Source: Dendrolimus kikuchii | Taxonomy: Eukaryota > Arthropoda > Insecta > Lepidoptera > Lasiocampidae | DNA: 64,000 bases | Assembly (NCBI GenBank): GCA_019925095.2 | Contig: CM034405.1 | Coordinates: 10,922,401-10,986,400 of the forward strand | Reading direction: 5' to 3' | In this document: in pieces, positions 1 through 13,400 of the stretch | Numbering within the stretch: the stretch's first letter is position 1 | How the letters are laid out: each line of letters begins with the position of its first letter | Made by a program: the position numbers and the translations under genes | Notes under the pieces: generated by a model | What the model saw: the letters and a program-made list of their open reading frames with translations, nothing else | What the model was told of the DNA's origin: nothing | Databases searched by the model: none

Positions 1-46
1 TTATTCTCATAATTATCATTATAATAAGAACAATAGATATACTTAC

Positions 47-1471
47 AATGAAATGGGTTCTTCATCCGGTGACGGCAAAAGAGTTCCACAGGATAAAACT
101 GCATTGATTATGTAGAAGCTTCTAAGTCTACGATCTCGACACATCGACCTTTCCCCTTGGAGCCATTGGTTTAACCTATGGATTTCTGGTTTGAGATATC
201 TATCTAACAACATTTGCGCACATTCCGCTTCCTCTTTACAAGGAATGTGCCACTTAAAGTTCGTATCTTGGAGAGAACATCCATGACCCCATTCTCGTAT
301 AGGCAACCATTTTTCCGGAGCAGCTCCATAGTCTTTAGGCGAGCTCCTACATTCTTTCAAATCCATATAACTCAAGGAAGTAAAGGCGTGGCTCAGAATC
401 TCACAAGCGCGACTGAGGGCGTAATTTGCGTGAAGTTTTAGTGCTCTATCTAATATCGGTAATATATCTGGTATGTATTTCAATAGAACAGTGCCGTCAC
501 ATTCTACTGCGTGCATGAGTAACACTAATCTGTATGTAAGGTCTCTTGGCGGATTTTCATCATGTAAAGCCTCGTCAGTTGATAACAGTTCTCTTAACTC
601 TTCGCATAATTTAGGCACGAAAGCAGCTAGAGTAGCTTCAGAATCTATGCAAGCGAATACACGCAATAATACACCAACCATACTTCCCGAAACGTTGGTC
701 TCAAAAGTGGATTCTGTCGCGAAACTTTTAAACTTTCTCAACGCTTCACTGAATATTTTTGGTGAGCATTGCATTAGAACTGCTGTTGCTGCAGAGGATA
801 GAGCAGTTTCCATAACCGCATCAGTCTTACTACGTACTCCATCTGTTTCTTTCGTATCTAGCCTTACATGTTCAAGGACGCTAGATTCAATAATAGTGAA
901 CATTTTATCAAGAAAAACCAATACAAAATCTTCAAATTGGGCAGTTAATTCACAAGTCAAGAGTTCTTCTTCTGTCAGATCAGACCAATGTTCATGTGCT
1001 GAACTGCAATCTATGAAGGGAACCAACCAGCTGAATATCAAGATGAAATGTAAAGAGACTATAGTTTTTTTGATGTCATTGGGATCGAGACCTGGTAGTA
1101 TAGCCATAAGCAGGGGTACAACATGAGTTGGACCTTCAGGATATCCGCAATCAGGACCACGTAACATTGGCCTAGCAACGGCTGCAACAGCAGACATGGC
1201 TGCTGTAACTCTATGGGGTTCAGTTAAAGATGTCAAAGAGGTTTGAAGTCTTTCTATAAGTGGCGGTACAACTATAGCGGGTCGTAAAGTAGCCAAGTTC
1301 TGTAAAGCTGTTGAAACATCAAGTGAACCACTCCGACTGTACACAGCTTGAAGTGTTGGTTCTAGGACAATGTTTACGAATTCTGTGATGTCTTCATCGC
1401 ATAATCTATAACTATCTGGTATTTTGTTTTCCCAGCCTTTAAGAAATTTCTGTTCACGTTCACGACGTACC
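47..1471 (-). CDS. PSME4: PSME4 coding exon 8 (large HEAT-repeat exon)
   Basis: The longest exon (1425 nt). I place the acceptor at CTATATAATTTTAG|G, where the pyrimidine tract is good and the phase matches exon 7. The ATG 35 nt further upstream is intronic. Blocks: VRREREQKFLKGWENK, LQNLATLRPAIVVPP, LPGLDPND, ELTAQFEDFVLVFLDKMF. Ends at a GTAAGT donor at 41-46, so the gene continues off the left edge. Confidence 0.95.
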
Positions 1472-4400
1472 CTAAAATTATATAGAGAAGGAAAGTTTAT
1501 AGCCACCTCAATAGTAAAAGTATTCTAATATATCGCACGAAACTTGCAATTAAATAACATTGTAGAGGGTATAAATAATAATCGTAGCTACTCTCTCTCC
1601 TTTTTTTCACCTTCTCCCAATTAATTGATGTCGGCACGATGTGTATTTTCCTTCTACACCCCTCTATTTTGACATATGTTCTCTGTCAGACTCCCAATCA
1701 TTAAATCATCCTTCACATAATTCATCCATCTCTTTTTTGTTCTACCTTTATATTTGTATGCACCAGTCTTGCAGTTTAACATGTTTTTTGTCACGTGACT
1801 TTCATCCTTCCTCATTACATGCCCATACCACCTTAATATTTTCCTATCTTAACTAATAATAAATAAATCCCACATATACCTGTTAAGAAATTCTCTGGAA
1901 AGTTTTCTTAATAAATCCCTGAGTCTAAAAGACCAACGCCCAGCATTGGCACTGTGTAAATAGCTCTCAACACCTGCGAGAAAACTTCTCAAATGTTTCA
2001 ACACTACACCATTTGGACTTATGCTCCATACAATCCATGACGCAACTTGTTTCATTTCTAAAATAAGTAAAATAAATCATTTAATGTTTTAACATATTTT
2101 TTATTCAGTTATTTTCCATGAGCCCTTTCGGCAAATCTAGCTTCTTTACCTATATGTTCTAAAAGACTGGAAACATTATATATGATCAAATTACTCATTT
2201 TCTTTAGAGAATAAAATGTTTAAGCTTTCCCTTACAAACAAACGACCTGACGAACATCACGACTCACGTCTTTATATCAACATCCATCACTAACATGTAA
2301 TTTTTTCAATTTCGCTTCACATAAAAGTAAGCAAGTCAGTCATCTATTATGAACTTTTATAATTCTATTATGACTTGTATCATTTACAATTGTACAGTAT
2401 ATGAATACTAAATTTTATATTATGCATTCCGATAAATCTTAGATTGCCTAGACCCGTAGAACATAAATTGCTGAAACGTAGTATTGACAGTTGTAATGAA
2501 ATTACCCAATGAATGATTTCTACTGATCTGCATGTCTTTATAGCTGACTGGTAAATTAAGTGCGTGAAGAAATCTCTTAAACATTTTCGGAACATATGGT
2601 GTCCAATCAATAGCGCCCGGATTTCTCTTTGCCAATCCCGCGAAGAGTGTCATTAAATCCTGAAAAGGAATCGAAGGAGTTATAAGTTCAATTTTACAAA
2701 TTTAACGCTTTCAAAAAAACCGAGCCTACTAATAAATTGGTTATTACAGCGCCAAATTTGACTACATATTCTGTTTAAAACAACAAACTGCACTAACATC
2801 AGAAAACAACACCGAAACATAAAACATATTGAAAAAGAAATACATACAATTTAATTTTTCTTTTTTTTTTCTGGTGTCCAAATATCGCTTTTGGACACTA
2901 GATGGAATAAATTTGTGGTAGAGCACATATAATTTTTATTACAGATTTTAAATTTGAAACAAAACAATAATTTATACATTATGAGCGGCGTTAGAAAGTT
3001 ATCCCCAGAACAAAGAGTCCTTACCGAAATCCCACATTGTGAATTATAGCATGTATCCCAAAGAGTCATGATGTCATCGAACCATAACTCGTGCCCATGT
3101 TCCTTATGTTCTGGCTTCAACGCGACTGGTAGGAACACTGCCAGTTGGCAAATGACATGCGTGTCATTCGACCATGGATTGATCTGAGGTAATAGCTCGG
3201 CAAGAATTTCTTTTGTAGCCGATAATTCAAAGTATCTGAAATTAATTTTATGGGATTATAAATGGGAACCTATTTTATGTTATTTGGTTACAGTTGGGAT
3301 AAAGGAGGACGACATTACAAAGGCAGCATTAGGTAGTTTTATTTATTAGAACCAAGTTTCTGCTTCTCAGTCCATCTTATACCACACCAAAGTAAAAGAG
3401 ATATTTGTCAAAAAATTGTCTGTTATTAAAAAAGAAAAAGAGATTACTTCTATAAAGTTTAAGTCATAACTCAAAGTAAAACAAATGAATCAATAGAAAA
3501 AAAAGAATTGACTGTAGAAGAGATCTCTTTGTTACTTTAAGAGGAATAAATATTTAAAATGAAAGATAAAAGACAATTCTGAATGGTAAGTGGTAATATA
3601 AGTACTCACGGTCTTGCTGATTTCACCATAGCTATGAACGAGCCTTCAAGTGAACTGCAATAAGAAATAAATATAGATATAACAACTATATCCAAATAAA
3701 ATACACAGCTGACATGCACAACCTGCCACCGATGAAAACCTTGGAACAAAGGAAGGGAAATGAGCCCGAATTACAATAACCCGATGAATTGTGATGTTCA
3801 ATCAAAATATTGAAGCCATTATAAAAGAACATTCAACACACGAATCGACACTTTATTGATAATCTGTCTAATTTAAACAGTATTTATGAATACACATATG
3901 TAGTCTTGAAAAATGTTTCACCTATTATTTAGGTATTTATTCAGCGTCATTATCCTAGCGATAAATAAGTCTGTATCGTCTGTTTTGAAGTATCAGGCCT
4001 TATGTTAGATCATAGACATTCGTCCCGCTTTTAGCGGGACTTAGCGAAACTGGCAAAGCAAGGCATTTTATTCTAACAAACTGATTTATTTACTGGCTTG
4101 ATAGGAAAAGTTCGAAAAACACAGCAAGGAAAGAGTAACAAAATGTGCTAGAGTGAACTTTGATTGCAATTTAAATATATGTACTGTATTTACTTCGATA
4201 CACACTTTACGAAACAGATGACATCCCTATTAATATTATAAATGCGAAAGTAACTCTGTCTGTCTGTCTGTCTGTTCCGTTTTCACGGAAAAACTACTGG
4301 ACCGATTTGGCTGAAACTCAATGCCGAGAATGAACATAGGATATTTTTTATCCCGAAAAATGGGATAGTTTCCGGGATAAAATATATTTGTCTTTTTGTT

Positions 4401-7400
4401 TGTTATCCTTTTATGGACAGACTATTGGACCGATTTGGCTGAAACTCGGTACATATATAATTTGGATACCGAGAGTGGCCAAGGGATACATTTTGGGATA
4501 GATTTATGTAAAGTTTATCCCGGAAACTAGGACTGGTTTTGTGATTTTGTCCATTTCGTCCACTGGGTCTACTGGGTCCACTGGGTCCACTTGGTCCACT
4601 GGGTCCACTTGGACCACTGTGTCCACTTGGTCCCCTTGGTCAACTGGGTCCACTTGATCCACTGGGTCCACTTGGTCCACTGGGTCCACTTGGTCCACTG
4701 AGTCCACTTGGTCCACTGAGTTTACTGGGTCCACTGGGTCCATTTGGAACACTTAGCCTACTAGGTCAACTGGGTCTACTGGGCCCACTGGGTCCACTTA
4801 GATTACTGGGTCCACTGGGCCCACTGGGTCCACTTGAACCACTGGGTCTACTTGGTCCACTGGACCCACTGGGTCCACTTGAACCACTGGGTCTACTTGG
4901 TCCACTGGACCCACTGGGTCCACTTGGTCCACTAGGTCCACTAGGTCCACTGGGTCCACTGGGTCCACTTTATCCACTGGGTACACTTTATCCACTGGGT
5001 CCAGTTGGTCTACTGGGTCCACTTGGTCCATGTTATCTATTTGTCATTTTTGTCAAGTTTTGTCATTTATGTAGTTTACATATAGACGGGGGTGGTATAG
5101 TTTGCGATATAAAATGAAGTGAATCTTTCGGGGGCAAATACATAAAAAATTTATACAATGTAACCTGTACCACTTGCTCTTTAAACAAGAGATATACCCC
5201 GCGGCCGCGCCGCGGGTCAACCTCTAGTAGTTTATATATTAAGATGGATTATTTGACAACAGAGCATTTATGTAACTTTATTATGATCCAAGACTACTTA
5301 TCCCATCTGCTATTTTAGTCATTTACAGTACTTGTTCAGTATAAAATAAAAATTATTTTAGGGGATTTCGAACCCAGTAATTGAAACACGTATTCAAACT
5401 CATAAGAATTATTGCAAAACAATTTGGCATAAATATTTTGACTGAAAGTGTATACGCAATTGAACCATCTACCATTGAATGTGCTGAAGAAAGCATATCC
5501 TTATGGATCATAATTATTTTTGATGAGATCATTACGTGGGTAGCGCGTTTTCGTCCTTGCCAGCAAGACCAATTAGGTTGAGAGCGTCATCTAACCCTTG
5601 GCCAGACAGAAGTTTTCGGATCATTTCGAGCATATCGCCTCCTTGTTTACCAAGTTTTGGCCTAAACACACATGCCAATACATATGTTAAGTTTACATTT
5701 AAATGATCGTTATGAGGTAGCAGCAAAGGCGACGGTATAATGCAAATAAATCAATTTTTCACGGCTCTTATTTGCATGAGGATGTTAGTATGCGACTATC
5801 ATGTATCATTGAAAAATATATATTTTAAACATGTAGATTTTTACAAATATATAAACATTTAAATATCCTGTAACTCATTGTAAAATGCACCCCAAACGTA
5901 CTTTACATTATAACTTAATTAGAATACTTCAGTTTTGAAGTTCAAGCTTTACCAGTAGGCAACATATTTGTTACATACATACATAACTTCACGCCAGTTC
6001 CCTTGCGGGGTAGGCACGAACAACAGAGCACCATTTTGGCTTATTCTTACACACCTCACTTGCTTCTTTGACATTCATAACTCTTGTCATGCACGCTCGT
6101 CTGTTCTTAAGACTCCTGACATCACCTTCTGCTAGTACACGATCAATTTGATCATGGAAGGTGTGTCGTGGCCTTCCACGATTCGACAAAATATTTGTTA
6201 TTGGTTATATATATTTTATTTAAATTGGATTGTTTGGCATCACGTCAAAAGGAAGGCTTCCACTGAATATCAGTGTTGTGTCAGATATAATTCCAAAACA
6301 ACAACAAGCAAAACCTTGTTTGCTGAATATGTAGCGTAAAAATTCTCAAAAAAAGCTATATTTAAACAAATCATAATATGTAATTACGCCGCTGTTTCTT
6401 CAAATAAAGTCTTCGTTTCTAACTAAATAATCAATCACATATTGCAGTTGCTACTACATTTCATCCTAATGTTTCCGCTTACCAATTCGTAAAGAATCTC
6501 TATGTAAACAAAAGAATGGCAAAATAAATTCATAAGTAATCTTAAATATTATAACATAGTTAACTTCATCTTGTTAGTCATTGACGGATGTGCAATTAAG
6601 CAGACTACGTAATCAACGAGACTTACGTCAAATAGTGATACATCCCGATGTGAGTGGCGTTTTTATCGAATGTCTTCTTCCCCATTTCATATAAAGGACG
6701 CCAGGGGAGTGTAATTTCTTCTGGTGATAGGACCTGCCTCTTCCTGAAATCACAAGTACATATTTACATACATACATACATACATAACTTCACGCCAGTT
6801 ACCTTGCGGGGTAGGCACGAACAACAGAGCGCCATTTAGGCCCATTCTTACACACCTCACTTGCTTCTTTGACATTCATAACTCTTGTCATGCACACTCG
6901 TCTGTTCTTAAGGCTCCTGACATCACCCTCCGCTAGTACACGATCAATTTGACATGAAAGGTGTATCGTGGCCTTCCACGACTTGAATCCATCCACTTTT
7001 GCATTGTATATCTGTTTAGTCTTCTTTCATCATGCAAGAACCACCGGAGCATTCCTTTCCTTACCTTCACCCCGATCATTTCAGACCAACTCTCTTTCTT
7101 ACTTCGGTATTACGAACGCGGTCCGAGCGTCACTCAGATTTTGCGCAGTGGCATCTCAGCCGCGTTTACTCGTCTCTCTTCCATACCCAACTCTCGACCA
7201 TACGTGAGCGTAGGTACCAGCACCGCGTTGTGTATGGCGAGCTTGGTCTTCTGGCTGAGGTTCTTAGCTCACTTGTTCCAGCATAACATCATCGACCATT
7301 ATCCTTGCATTCGTTCTGGTTTCTTCTCTTTCAAACACCATAACCTTTGTTTTCTTCGCATTCAAATGTAAGCCTCTCGCCTGACAGTCATCTTTCATCA

Positions 7401-10400
7401 TTGTGACTAGTGTTTGCAGTTCTGATGGCGATTCGGCTAAAAGCACGGCATCATCCGCATAAAGCAAGGTGCTTACAACTAGATCACTCATTCGCACCCC
7501 AACATCCATCAATCTTATTCTCTGGAGACAATCGTCCAGGTATAGGATGAACAGCAAAGCCGACAGCACGCAGCCCTGCCTGACGCCAATATTGACGTCA
7601 AACCAGGGCGACAGGCTGCCATCCACTCGCACGCATGCCATACAGTCCTCGTAAGTGGACTGCACAGCACGCATCAATTGGCCATTAATCCCATATCCTG
7701 GCAATATGTCCCAGAGCTCCTTCCGCACAACCCTGTCAAATGCTTTCTCTAAATCCACAAAACCGCAGAAAACCTTCCGGCCCATAGCCAGCTGCTTCTC
7801 TACGATATTGCGGAGAGAGAAAACTTGATCCATACATCCCCTTCCATTTCTGAAGCCACCTTGTGCATCCCACAGTAATCCATCGGATACCACTCTCATT
7901 CTCTTTTCAATAATCTTCGTATACACTTTAGATGCTGTGCTGATCAAACTGATGGCCCTGTAGCTGGCGCACTCCATACGTGACCCCTTGCCTTTATACA
8001 AGGGCACGATGACAGCGCGCCTCCAGTCCTTGGGAACCTTTCCCGTCCTCCAGCACAAGTTGCATAAGGACAGGAAAGCGTCCCGGACGCAGGTTCCACC
8101 ATATTTGATCATCTCAGCAGACACACTATCGATTCCTCCTGCCTTTCCATTTTTCAGACTTCTTATCGACCATTCGATCTCTTCCAACGTGATCTCGGAT
8201 GCCGACTCCTCGGAGTCAGTCACAGACTCAGTCGTGGTGCCAGCATCCGGAATATCATCATACATTTCTCTAAAATATTCACTCCATCGCGCTAACACCT
8301 CTTGTGGGTTAGCAAGAACGTCCCCTGCTTTAGATTTTATTCTTTCCATTCTGGAAGCTGACGAACAACCCCGAGACTTCTTAACCTCTCTCCAAAAGAG
8401 TTTGGTATTCGCCTTGAAGTTCTCCGTCAGCTTCTCTTCTTCTTTCAATTTTATACTTTCGCGCTTCTCTTTCACTAAAGCTTTGGTTTCGTTCTTGCAG
8501 AGGCGATAAACTTCTTTCTTCATCTCTTTCATACTGTCATTCTGTTGCAAAGAAGCAACATAATCCAGCCAGGCTTTTCTCTTTCTCTCTACGCTGGATT
8601 TAACATCCGCGTCCCACCATTCATCACCTTTCGTTGTTATGTGCCTCTTTGCGCATCCACATGCTTCTTTTGCGCTTTCCACTATACTTTCTTTCATACT
8701 ATCCCAGTCATTATCCACATCTAAGTCGGAGAAGTCCGCTTTTGCAAGCCTTTCTTCGACTAGGCGCGCATACATACTCCTTACACTAACATCTTCCAAT
8801 TTTTCACACTTTATTCTTTCAAGCTCCCCGAAATTGGTACGCACTCGCCAGTGTCTCCACTTCCTGAAAAGGCCCACAAACCGGCTTATCACCAGGTAGT
8901 GGTCCGTTTCAAGAGTGGGGCCTCTGTAGGCTCTTGTATCCATTATTGTGTTTCGGAGGCGACTATCTATTAAAATCAGATCAATCATACTTTTCTGATC
9001 ATTCATTCCCCATGTATACGTGTGAATATCCTTATGATGGAATAAGGTGTTCGACACAAGCAAGTTTCTTTCCATGCATACGTCTATGATTGGCCTACCA
9101 GCATCGTTCACCCTCTTGTCACCATAGGGTCCAAGGACAGCCTCAAGGCCGTCTCGTTTGGTGCCCACCCAGCCATTAAGATCACCACACATAATTATTC
9201 TTTCATTCCCTTCAGCCAGATCCAGAATTTCTCTCACAGACTCCCAAAACTTCTCGAGTTCTTGGGGATCCGCTGAGCTTACGGGAGCATAAGCTGCGAC
9301 CAGAAAAACTCGCGTAATCCCCAGTTTTAGACGGACCCAGAGAAGTCTCGGGTTCACCAGACAATAGTCTTTTACTCCAGACACAAAGCGGGTTGAGAGT
9401 ACGACGCCTACCCCCCCACTTGCACGCTCGTCCAGGTCCACGCCGGACCACAGAGCAAGCATGCCACCGGGGAGGTCATCGATGTCGCACCCCTTCCGCT
9501 TTGTCTCTGTCAGACATAAGGCATCCAGGCTTCTCTCATTCATTATATCAATCATTTCGTCCATCTTATCTTTCATTCCACCTCTCACATTCCACGTGCC
9601 TATACGGCACTCTGCTCCTCTCGACCCGCCAGGTTTGGCGCTGCGTGAAGGGTGGCGGCCCCCTTCGCCGCATGCGCGAGAGTTCACACCGACGGGGGCG
9701 CATCGGTGAGCGTCGCCTGCGGGGGACGCCCTATCGTGCACTGCACGTGTGTGAGCTCGGGTCAGAATTGTGGCCCTCTGGGCCAGCGGGGATCGCGACG
9801 AGCACGCTTCTGACATGACCCCAACTACATTTCTTGGTGACATTTTTTTTCGTCAAAATTGTGATATATAGTAGGTATATACTTAGTCTTCCCATAAATA
9901 TTGTAACACAGAATTTTTCTTTTCTATTGCAAATAACATTTATAAGTTTTACAGTGTGTTAGTTTAATACATAAATAATAAACAATTTAGAATATAAAAA
10001 GCTTATTAGAAGTGGTCTCCATTGGCTGCAATACAGTCCTTTAAACGTTGAGGTCAGTTATCAATAGAAGCACGCACTCTTTCCATGGGAAAATTCTTCA
10101 CTGCCAATCGTATGGATTGTTTTAGGGGCTCCAAATTATCATGGCGTTTAGAGCAAGCCGTATTCTCTAAACTGACCATAAATCATAATCCAGCGGATTA
10201 AGATCGGGACTAGACGACGACCACTCTTCAGCTCTGATGAAGTCCGAAACGTTCGTTTCTAACCAAGACTGCGTGGACCGAGCTTTATGACCCGGCGCCG
10301 AGTCTTGTTGGAAGGACCATTCTTGGTTATTAAACATGGTGTTGTTAAGGGGCTTAACTACCTTCTCAAGAATGGTATCTTGATACACTTGTGCCGATGT

Positions 10401-13400
10401 TTTGATACCTTTTTCACAAAAATATGGCTCAGTCACTCCTTCACAGCTAACACCCCACCAAACCATCACTGAAGACGGACGATGCCCACGTTGCACTCTG
10501 TCGACTAATTGAGAAGCTTCCTTAGAGCTTTGAGCATAAATACGGTCATTTTGTTTGTTAAAATGTTGCTCAATTGTAAAAATTTTCTCATCCGTAAACA
10601 AAATTTTTCTGTGACCGACCTTTGCGTACCGCTTTAGTAGTTGTTTCGATTTTACCACCCTATTCTTTTTTAAATTATGAGTTAGGAAATGACCAGTTTG
10701 TCTCTTATAGGCTCCAAGTCCTAAGACATCTTTAAAGATACGCAACATGGTTCTAGGTCATATCTTCATCTCCCGAGATAAAATCTTTTGCTTTCAGACA
10801 GGATTTCTTCGAATTCTTTCCCCTGCTGCTTTGACCACCTTTTTTGTACGAACTCTACGTTGATGTTCAGATCTTTTTCTGACACAAACAGAGGAGGTCT
10901 CATTGTACCTATTAATAGTACACAAACATTTGACTAATACCAAGCGTATGGAGAGTTTTAAAAATTGCCATTTGACTAATATCAAGCGTATGGAGAGTTT
11001 TAAAAATTGCATTTGGCTCCATACATACTTTGTGTAATGCAATCACAGCGATTCGGTTCTCTTTATCGCCCCACTCCATTTTAATATCGCAAAATGTTGT
11101 ACAATGTATTGGCGCCAAAATGAGAAAACACAATGAACAATCATATAAAAATGACAGATTCCAAATTCAAATGTAATATTTTGGTTCTTTTTAATTGTAA
11201 CAGTATTTATGGCCAGACTAGATACAATATACAAGTAATATGTAACAGTTATGACGAAAAAAATGTCTTCAAAAAATGTAGTTACAGGGTCATAGACATG
11301 ACTCAAAAAGATAGCCTAACCAGCTCGCTGAACACTTCACTAGATGACACATACCTACTCGTTATTTTATTTCTATTTTTGATTGGTGGATGGTAGAATC
11401 GATAACTTATTTATCATCATGCTAGTCTATCAAAGTGATTAATCTATCTATAATATTATAAAATTCTAAACATGCCGTGCCTATACATTGAAGCCGTTAA
11501 AAAACAACTGGCATAGATTATATAAACGATGAAGAACACGATGCATTCTTTTTAGATTTCTTGTCTATTTGTCGGTTTGTTCGGGATTCACGTAATACTA
11601 CTTGGCCGATTTCGATGCGGTTTACACTGATCGACAGCAATTAATTAGACTTAAAATCTGCGCTATTTTTTATTCTGGGAATCCCGCGGGAATGTTCCCG
11701 TAAGCGATTTGAAGTTGTTCGGAATGCAAAAAATTAACTTATTCAGACAGTTTTCACTAAAACAATCGTTTATATTCTTTTTTGAATGCTGTGGTATTTT
11801 GTGTCTTGGGAATCCCGCGGGAATTTTAAGTCAAGCGTGGACGAAGTCGCGGCCATATCTTAATATAATATAAGAAAACATTGCATTAGTTTTATTTCTC
11901 CCTAATATTTTGTATTTCACATCAATACGTTTAACCTTTCTACAAAGAATAGTGCCAAGACTGATCAATTATGTTGCCAAGTCGTAAATTTATTAGCTGT
12001 TTGTGTAAAAGTTGAGGTGCAAATAGTTTTTTGCCTGTAATTACAGCCTAGTTGATTGGTACTTTGTTTCTTTCAATTTACATTTCATATATCACTAACT
12101 AACGCTATGTATATTATCACATAAGCTTCAGTAAAAATAAGATGGAAACAGCTGTGTGGTAACACTGCAAGTATCTAATAAAATACAATACTTTTTATTG
12201 TCATACTGTGTACTATGCCTGCAGCTAATTATAAAATTTGCAACTTAAGAAAACTGAATTTTCTTAGGGTACAAATTTATTATTTCAAATATTTATAATT
12301 TGACAAGAGCTATGAATGTCAAAGAAGCGAGTGAGGTGTGTAAGAACAAGCCTGAATGGCGCTCTGTTGTTCGTGCCTACCCCGCAAGGGAACTGGTGTG
12401 AAGCTATGTATGTATTTATAATTTACTACTGTATGTTTTTTATTTTCCTTGCAAACAAATTTAACTTAGTATGTAATATTTTTTTAGTAATTTTTATATA
12501 TGACTTTATATAAATCAATGTTTTTAAAATCATTTACTTGTCATATTGAGGCTGTAATATTGCTCAATGGTATGTTGATAGTGCCTCTTATCAGTGAAGC
12601 AGTCTAAGGTAAGTTATATTTTAAAAAATAATTACAGTATGTTTAGGCACTTACTTTGTGAGCATGATAAACAAAGTGGCAAACTTGTGAATCTTGCAAG
12701 GTTCAAGATCAGGTATCAAAACAAGCTCATAAGCCAGTTTTATAAATGCAATGTGATCCTCCTTCCCAAATTTTAATCCAAACACACGAATATACCTGAA
12801 AATTATGTTCAGCATTAGTCAATTTTTAGGAATAGTAGTGTAGTGTAGTAGTAGTAGTGTTGAAGTATAGAAGACGACTATCATATATACATACTGTCAG
12901 ATTATTGTTATATTTTAATGAGTTTATTTACTGACAGAAATCCTCTAGCCCATTAAGCGGCTCGTTCCGTCATCGCTGGAATATGAGTGGTCGGACGGTA
13001 GGGCGAGAGAACATTGCCGTTCCGACTTTGGTTAGGTGCAGATTCTCAGTTGGGCCGTTTTGGCCCGATGCACATGTCGTAAAAAATCATGCATCATAAT
13101 TAGTGTAATGGTTACTGTAGATATTGCTTTGATATGTCTGCAGATTTAATCTCTGTTAAAACACACAAAACCATTATGGAAAATAGCAGTAAGGATAGAA
13201 ATGAAAATATTGTGGTGACCAAGGGTAGAATTTTCTGGCAGCGTAAGCCAGTCTCAAGACTTTTAGAAAAAGGTAGAAGATTCTGGATGGAAAAGGCAGA
13301 GATAGACAGATGTTTAGAAAGGGACAGACAGTAAATAAAAGAATAACGAAAAGATGATCGAAATTATGGGTTCCAGAAGAGTCTTACGGGTATATAAGCA

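Noticed and set aside
214..1126. Plus-strand ORFs overlapping PSME4 exon 8
   Set aside because: Antisense shadows of the conserved PA200 exon, with no homology of their own.
4504..5031. Two minus-strand ORFs made of DPVDQV repeats, resembling a structural repeat protein
   Set aside because: They are the translation of a 9-bp minisatellite inside a Helitron-like element; there is no signal, no flanking exon, and the phase breaks between the two stretches.
6765..6786. Regular TACA repeats (also at 5971, 28305, 55155, 60979) considered as an independent satellite or CRISPR-like array
   Set aside because: They are 4-bp microsatellites, mostly the 3' tails of RTE copies; there are no spacers.
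7264..9843. 859-residue ORF as a host craniofacial development protein-like gene
   Set aside because: The endonuclease-RT domains, YADD motif and microsatellite tail show it is an RTE retrotransposon.
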